Positions 33,651 through 38,037 of a stretch of DNA of 38,037 nt are shown here, piece by piece. The position numbers and the translations under genes were made by a program. The notes beneath the pieces are model-generated. The model was given only the letters and a program-made list of their open reading frames with translations. It was not told the origin of the DNA and did not search any database. Every line of letters begins with the position of its first letter. Position 1 is the stretch's first letter. The DNA is from JANWXD01 sp035575135. Lineage in GTDB: Bacteria; Acidobacteriota; Terriglobia; Bryobacterales; Bryobacteraceae. Location of the stretch: the NCBI GenBank assembly GCA_035575135.1, contig DATLYE010000070.1, positions 1 to 38,037 on the forward strand, in the 5' to 3' direction.

Positions 33651-34854
33651 CGGAATCGTCGGATTCCCGGCGCCGCCGGCCTGCCAGCGCTCCCAGGAAG
33701 GCGAACACCCACGCCGCCAGTCCCAGCCGCTGCATCGGGTAATCCACCACCGCGTGCGCGAACACACTGAGCAGGCCCAGTCCCCAGACCGAGCGCACGG
33801 CCGGCCCTACGGCCCACACCGCCAGCGAGATCAGCATCAGAAAAAACGGCACGCCCCCCTCGGCCAGCCATTCGGCCCAGTCATTGTGTGCGTGATTGAC
33901 CACGAGCCCGATGTCAAACAGCGCGTAGGCCGGATAGGCGGTTTGAAACGTGCCGAGCCCGAATCCGGTCCAGGGGCGTTCGTGCGCCATCGCCAGAGCG
34001 GCCAGGAGCATGTCGCGGCGGTGGACGTAGGGATCGGCCTGCTGGTATCGCCTCCACAGAGCTTCCCAGCCGACCACGGCGACAAACAGCACGGCCAGGC
34101 CCGCGAGAGCCGCCGCCGTCGCCCAGAAGCGGCGCCCGGAGAGCACACCACGGACACGCCCGAGAACCAGGATGGCGATGACCTCGGCCGTGGCCAATGC
34201 CGCGCCGGCCCGCGACGTGGAAGCGATCACGGTGGCGTACATCACCGCCGCCGCTGCGGCGTACGATAAGGACCGGCTGCGGTCTGCCAGGGCCAGCCAC
34301 ACCGCCGGCGCCAGCAACAGCTCGATGAACGCTGCGTAATTGTTGTGATACACAAACGGCCCCATCACTTTGTCGCGATAGGGCGTTGCGAAGATCCAGA
34401 AGACTTTGCCGGGCGAGGTGAACCACTGCAACACCGAAACCACGCTGAGACCGAACCCGAACCACACCGCGGAGCGCAGAAACACGTCGCGAATCGAGTC
34501 TTCCGAGAACAGATTTGCCGCGACGGCCACCAGAACCAGCGCGGTCAGCCAGTACAGGAGTGCGTTTTCTGTTTCGAAGCGGTACACCGTCCATCCGGCC
34601 GCCAGTTGAAGCGCCACCCACGTTGTGGCCCCTGCGACGCACCACACCGGAAACGGAAAACGCAGTCCTGGAGGCCGCACTGCCGTTCGCACGACCCATG
34701 CCAGGCCCAGGGAGAACACGCCGCACTGGAATGCGCTGAGCGCCCAGCGGCCCCTCACCCAGAGCGAGAGCACCGCGTAGCACAGAAGCAGCCCCAGCGC
34801 TACGGCCGTGCGGCGGCGGAATGCGTCAGCTTCGGGCGTGACCTGGCGCTGCAC
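33640..34854 (-). CDS. O-antigen ligase / Wzy-type polymerase family membrane protein
   Basis: The 404-residue protein has about 10-12 hydrophobic segments and the family motif HERPWTGFGLGTFQTAYPAY in a periplasmic loop, with NHAHNDWAEWLAEGG following. These are hallmarks of the WaaL/Wzy (Wzy_C) superfamily, which joins or polymerises lipid-linked glycans. The start is GTG 34854. It is the last gene of the exopolysaccharide operon, 9 nt after the sugar transferase. Confidence 0.87.
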   Translation of the reverse strand: MQRQVTPEADAFRRRTAVALGLLLCYAVLSLWVRGRWALSAFQCGVFSLGLAWVVRTAVRPPGLRFPFPVWCVAGATTWVALQLAAGWTVYRFETENALLYWLTALVLVAVAANLFSEDSIRDVFLRSAVWFGFGLSVVSVLQWFTSPGKVFWIFATPYRDKVMGPFVYHNNYAAFIELLLAPAVWLALADRSRSLSYAAAAAVMYATVIASTSRAGAALATAEVIAILVLGRVRGVLSGRRFWATAAALAGLAVLFVAVVGWEALWRRYQQADPYVHRRDMLLAALAMAHERPWTGFGLGTFQTAYPAYALFDIGLVVNHAHNDWAEWLAEGGVPFFLMLISLAVWAVGPAVRSVWGLGLLSVFAHAVVDYPMQRLGLAAWVFAFLGALAGRRRRESDDSVIL

Positions 34855-34863
34855 AGCGACATC

Positions 34864-36276
34864 TTAGTATGCTCCCCGAGCCGCCAGCACCGCCCGGACG
34901 GTCCGCGCCAGGATGTACAGATCGAGCCACGGCGACCAGTTGCGGATGTAGTAGGTGTCGAGCTTTTGTTGCGTCTCGAGGTCTCCGTCACTGCGGCTGG
35001 AAACCTGCCAGAGACCGGTGAGCCCGGGACGCACTCTCCGCCGCAGGTTCAGGAACTCGGGCGGAAACCGCTCCAGGTGATAGGCCGGAAACGGGCGCGG
35101 CCCGACCAGACTCATCTCACCCCGAAGCACGTTCCACAACTGCGGCAGCTCGTCGAGGCTGGTGCGCCGCAGCCAGCTGCCGATGCCGGGAATCACCCGC
35201 GGGTCGCGCTTGAGTTTCAGGAACTGCCGCCATTCCTCTCGCGCCGAAGGGTCCGAAGCCAGATGCCGCTCGAGCAGCCTCTCTGCGTCCGGGTGCATGG
35301 TGCGTAGCTTCCAGATGCGGATCCGCCGGCCGTTTTCGCCTTCCCGCTCCTGCGCGTAGAAAGCCGGCCCCGGACTTTTCCGCCGGATCAGCAAAGCCGC
35401 CAGAGCGATCACGGGCAGCACGCAGGCGGCGGCGGCTGCGGCCAGCAAAATATCGAGGCCGCGCTTGAGCCGGCGGTTGAAGGGGCTCAGCAGGTTCTGC
35501 CGGATTTCGAGCCCCAGGACTCCGTTCAGATCCCGCGCTGACACCCACAGGCTTGCCATGCCGAGCAGGTCCGGAACCACGATCACGTGCGGGAAGACCG
35601 CGCCGAGCCGTTCCACACTGCGCAGCAGTTCGGCGCGAGAGGTCTCCGGCATCGCCACGAGCACGTGCCGGATCCGCAAGGCGGAGGCAAGCTCGCCTGC
35701 CAGCTCGCGGGCTTCGCGTTCGTCTACGACGGCGAAGGGTCGCCATCCGAGGGCCGGCTCCTCGGCGAGCCGCCGCAGCACCGTGCGCGCCGCCTCACCG
35801 GCGCCGACAATCAGCACCGGAGCGCCCCACCAGCTGCGCGAGGCGCACAATCCGCGTATCACTCCGCGGGCCGCGGGCGCCAGCACCAGGGCTGCGGCCC
35901 AGGAGCACACGTAGACGCCGCGAGAGTGCAAGGCCGCCTGTTTGCCCAGGAAAATTGCAGCGGAGCCCGCCAGATAAACGAGCGACACGGCCAGCACCAC
36001 GCGCCGGAGTTCCTCGGCGGGGTTGATCCCCACACCGGGGTAGAGGCCGAACAGAGCGTAGGCCGCCACGCACACCGCCCCTAGGGGCCACACCCCCCAA
36101 GCCGGGGCCTCCGGGTGGATCGCGCTCCACGCCGCCACGCCCAGAGCCGCTGCGGCCATCAGTCCTGCCAGATCGCCTGCCAGCAGCGCCAGTCCCGTCA
36201 GTCTCGGGCGTGCCGTGGCAGGCGACAGGGCCCGGAGCGCAGCCCGGCCGCCGCAGATCTCAACTACGCTCCCCAT
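34864..36276 (-). CDS. Polyprenyl-phosphate sugar phosphotransferase (WcaJ/WbaP type)
   Basis: The 470-residue protein starts exopolysaccharide synthesis by moving a sugar phosphate to undecaprenyl phosphate. N-terminal membrane helices (about 25-140) are followed by a Rossmann-like cytoplasmic domain (VLIVGAGEAARTVLRRL, about 150-250), one further helix and the catalytic C-terminus with KRGLDILLAA, RKSPGPAFYAQERE, WKLRTM, TSLDELPQLWNVLRGEMSLV and GPRPF. These are all residues of the bacterial sugar transferase family. It lies 12 nt after the epimerase gene. Confidence 0.94.
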   Translation of the reverse strand: MGSVVEICGGRAALRALSPATARPRLTGLALLAGDLAGLMAAAALGVAAWSAIHPEAPAWGVWPLGAVCVAAYALFGLYPGVGINPAEELRRVVLAVSLVYLAGSAAIFLGKQAALHSRGVYVCSWAAALVLAPAARGVIRGLCASRSWWGAPVLIVGAGEAARTVLRRLAEEPALGWRPFAVVDEREARELAGELASALRIRHVLVAMPETSRAELLRSVERLGAVFPHVIVVPDLLGMASLWVSARDLNGVLGLEIRQNLLSPFNRRLKRGLDILLAAAAAACVLPVIALAALLIRRKSPGPAFYAQEREGENGRRIRIWKLRTMHPDAERLLERHLASDPSAREEWRQFLKLKRDPRVIPGIGSWLRRTSLDELPQLWNVLRGEMSLVGPRPFPAYHLERFPPEFLNLRRRVRPGLTGLWQVSSRSDGDLETQQKLDTYYIRNWSPWLDLYILARTVRAVLAARGAY

Positions 36277-36288
36277 CCGAACGACGCT

Positions 36289-37281
36289 CTAGCCGCATGC
36301 GAACGCAGGAGCCGGGATGCGGCCCTGGCGCCGCAACTCACCTTCGATCCAGCGGTAGGTAGGGATGAGACCTTCCCGCAGGGGCGTGCGAGGCTCCCAG
36401 CCGAGAACTGCTCGCAGCCGCGTGTTGTCACTGTTCCGGCCCCGCACGCCCTGGGGCCGCGCGAGGTTGTGACGCTTCCGGATACGTTTGCCGGCGATTC
36501 CCGCCACCAGGTCTACGAGCTGGTTCACGGTGACCAGCTCGTCAGTGCCCAGGTTGAGCGGCTCGGAATATTCCGAACGCATGATCCGCCAGATCCCCTC
36601 CACGCAGTCCTCCACATACATGAACGAGCGGGTCTGCTCGCCGTCGCCCCAGATTTCGATCTCATCGCCCTCGGCCGCCAGCGCCACTTTGCGGCAGATT
36701 GCGGCCGGGGCCTTCTCCTTGCCGCCTTCAAACGCCCCCAGGGGCCCGTAGACGTTGTGGAAGCGAACCACGCGTGTCTCAAGTCCGTAGTCTTCGCGAA
36801 AGTAGCGGCACAGCTTCTCCATCCAAAGCTTTTCCCAGCCGTAACCCTCTTCGGCGTCGGCCGGATAGGCATCTTCCTCTTTGAGCGGGGCCGCCTCTGC
36901 ACTTGCCTGTCGGTACTGCGGATACACGCAGGCTGAGGAGGAAAACAAGAACCGCTCGACACCGTTCAGCCGTGCCGCCTCGAGCATGTGAACATTGATC
37001 ATGGTGTTGTTGCGGGCGATCGCGGCATGGAAGGCCGTGATGTAGCCGATGCCGCCCATGTCGGCGGCCAGGTGATAGATTTCGCGGACGCCGCGGCTCG
37101 CGATCAGGCAGTTTTCAAATCGCCGCAGGTCTAACAGTTCGAATTCCTCGGCAGGACTGGGTTCGAACTCAGGATGTTTCAGATCCACTCCGCGGACGCG
37201 CAATCCCCGCGCCGTGAGGTATTTCACCAGGTGGTGACCGATGAAGCCACCCGCTCCCGTCACCAGTGCATCCATGGCCAT
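36289..37281 (-). CDS. NAD-dependent epimerase, GDP-mannose 3,5-epimerase-like
   Basis: The 330-residue short-chain dehydrogenase/reductase starts DALVTGAGGFIGHHLVKYL. It then has ADMGGIGYI, SSSACVYP with the catalytic cysteine position, YGWEKLWMEKLC (Tyr/Lys), FHNVYGP, GGKEKAPAAICRK, WGDGEQTRSFMYVEDCVEG and RGRNSDN. These match plant GDP-mannose 3,5-epimerase far better than UDP-glucose epimerases, so the product may be GDP-L-galactose or GDP-L-gulose. AAGGAG lies 9 nt before ATG 37281; a further in-frame ATG is 6 nt on. Confidence 0.9.
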   Translation of the reverse strand: MAMDALVTGAGGFIGHHLVKYLTARGLRVRGVDLKHPEFEPSPAEEFELLDLRRFENCLIASRGVREIYHLAADMGGIGYITAFHAAIARNNTMINVHMLEAARLNGVERFLFSSSACVYPQYRQASAEAAPLKEEDAYPADAEEGYGWEKLWMEKLCRYFREDYGLETRVVRFHNVYGPLGAFEGGKEKAPAAICRKVALAAEGDEIEIWGDGEQTRSFMYVEDCVEGIWRIMRSEYSEPLNLGTDELVTVNQLVDLVAGIAGKRIRKRHNLARPQGVRGRNSDNTRLRAVLGWEPRTPLREGLIPTYRWIEGELRRQGRIPAPAFACG

Positions 37282-37331
37282 TGGACGTGCTCCTTGCCAG
37301 TCTGGGAAGAAACCCCGAAACCTACAGGGGC

Positions 37332-38037
37332 TCACGCCTTATATCGGCGGAGTCCCGCCAGTTCAAAAGAGAACAGCGCCAGGAACCGCGGATTTTGTTT
37401 GAGATACCGCGGCCCGAGCCGCCGGGGTTCGGTGGCCAGCCGGAACAGCCACTCCAGCCCGGCGCGCTGCATCCAGCCCGGCGCCTGCGGCTTGGTCCCG
37501 GCAAGAAAATCAAAGGCCGCCCCCACCCCCAGCATCACCGCCGGCACCCGCCCCCGGTGGGCCGCCATCCAGTGCTCCTGCTTGGGCGTACTCAGGCCCA
37601 CAAACAGAATCCGAATGCCGGAGGCCCGGATCGCCTCGGTGATGCGGGCGTCCTCTTCGGGCGTCAGCGGCCGGAAGGGCGGCGCGTAGTAATAGCGGAT
37701 GGAGAGCTCGGGATGCCGTGTGTGCACCGCCGCGCGCAGCCGCGCCAGCACCGCCTCGGTGGCGCCGTAGAAGCCCACCGGGAGGCCGGCGGCGGCTGCG
37801 GCCCCCAGCAGCCGCCGCATCAGCTCCGGCCCGTAGACGCGGCCGGCGGCAGGCACTCCCAGCCGCCGCAGTCCCCACACCAGCGGCATGCCGTCCGGGG
37901 TCACCAGATCGGCGGCGTTCATCAGCGCGCGGAAGGCGGGTGCCTCACAGGCCTGCATGACGTTGTTGACCGAGGCGCAGCAGACCATGCGCGACTCCCC
38001 GCGCCGGGCCCACTCCACCACCAGACGCGTCGCCTCC
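37332..38037 (-). CDS. WecG/TagA/CpsF-family glycosyltransferase (partial, N-terminus outside window)
   Basis: The open frame reaches the right edge, with about 235 residues visible and probably 20-40 missing. It shows VTPDGMPLVWGLRRLG, then GFYGATEAVLARL, and VGLSTPKQEHWMAAHRG, all core WecG/TagA motifs. The first visible stretch, CCASVNNVMQA, matches the family's early strand. This family moves ManNAc-type or related sugars onto lipid-linked disaccharides. It lies 50 nt upstream of the epimerase in the same operon. Confidence 0.93.
   Translation of the reverse strand, partial: EATRLVVEWARRGESRMVCCASVNNVMQACEAPAFRALMNAADLVTPDGMPLVWGLRRLGVPAAGRVYGPELMRRLLGAAAAAGLPVGFYGATEAVLARLRAAVHTRHPELSIRYYYAPPFRPLTPEEDARITEAIRASGIRILFVGLSTPKQEHWMAAHRGRVPAVMLGVGAAFDFLAGTKPQAPGWMQRAGLEWLFRLATEPRRLGPRYLKQNPRFLALFSFELAGLRRYKA

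Overview
The window is GC-rich, gene-dense bacterial chromosome and most resembles an Acidobacteriota genome of the Bryobacterales/Solibacter type. That placement is an inference from gene content: Tat-signal Gfo/Idh dehydrogenases, exported hypothetical proteins, a glycine-rich TonB protein, and multihaem cytochromes beside a tandem Usp protein. No database search was run. I recognise 36 protein genes, two of them cut by the window edges, and one tRNA-Ala(CGC). I see no insertion sequence, integrase or CRISPR array.

Layout. 1-436 (-): a winged-helix methyltransferase, truncated by the edge. 437-1386: about 950 bp with no intact gene, holding an inverted repeat, two decayed gene fragments and a tRNA-like three-stem element directly before selB. 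1387-3252: selB. 3259-5007 (-): an FmdB-type zinc ribbon and a PAS-sigma54 activator. 5208-10458 (+): a respiratory module behind a clear -24/-12 promoter: pseudo-receiver, duplicated Cys-rich protein, two-TM protein, nine-haem c/b cytochrome fusion, six-haem NapC/NirT-like protein, tandem Usp protein. 10413-11462 (-): a SplB-like radical SAM protein. 11591-14060 (+): an alanine-dehydrogenase-like protein lacking Lys75 and a CoA-transferase. 14073-14148 (-): tRNA-Ala. 14208-14903 (+): a methyltransferase. 14900-18202 (-): a small basic protein, tatC, tatA and a Tat-signal oxidoreductase. 18500-18895 (+): a DksA/TraR protein. 18910-22185 (-): etfA, etfB, fabF, acpP. 22314-26845 (+): a small CxxC protein, a Gfo/Idh enzyme, a secreted protein, a TonB protein and an apparently exported D-2-hydroxyacid dehydrogenase. 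26839-30402 (-): metH. 30518-33650 (+): an MFS transporter, archease and RtcB. 33640-38037 (-): an exopolysaccharide operon (polymerase/ligase, initiating sugar transferase, GDP-mannose 3,5-epimerase-like enzyme, WecG/TagA transferase).

How the genes work together. The most system-like part is 3670-10458. A sigma54 activator whose PAS domain carries four cysteines lies divergent to a sigma54 promoter, followed by an inner-membrane quinone-to-periplasm electron-transfer module with 15 haem c sites and a b-type membrane domain. It recalls Geobacter Cbc complexes but includes two small proteins I cannot assign. The selB leader and the alanine-dehydrogenase homolog without its catalytic lysine are the other two strongest leads. 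Several start codons lie only 6-8 bp after a -10 element, suggesting leaderless mRNAs.
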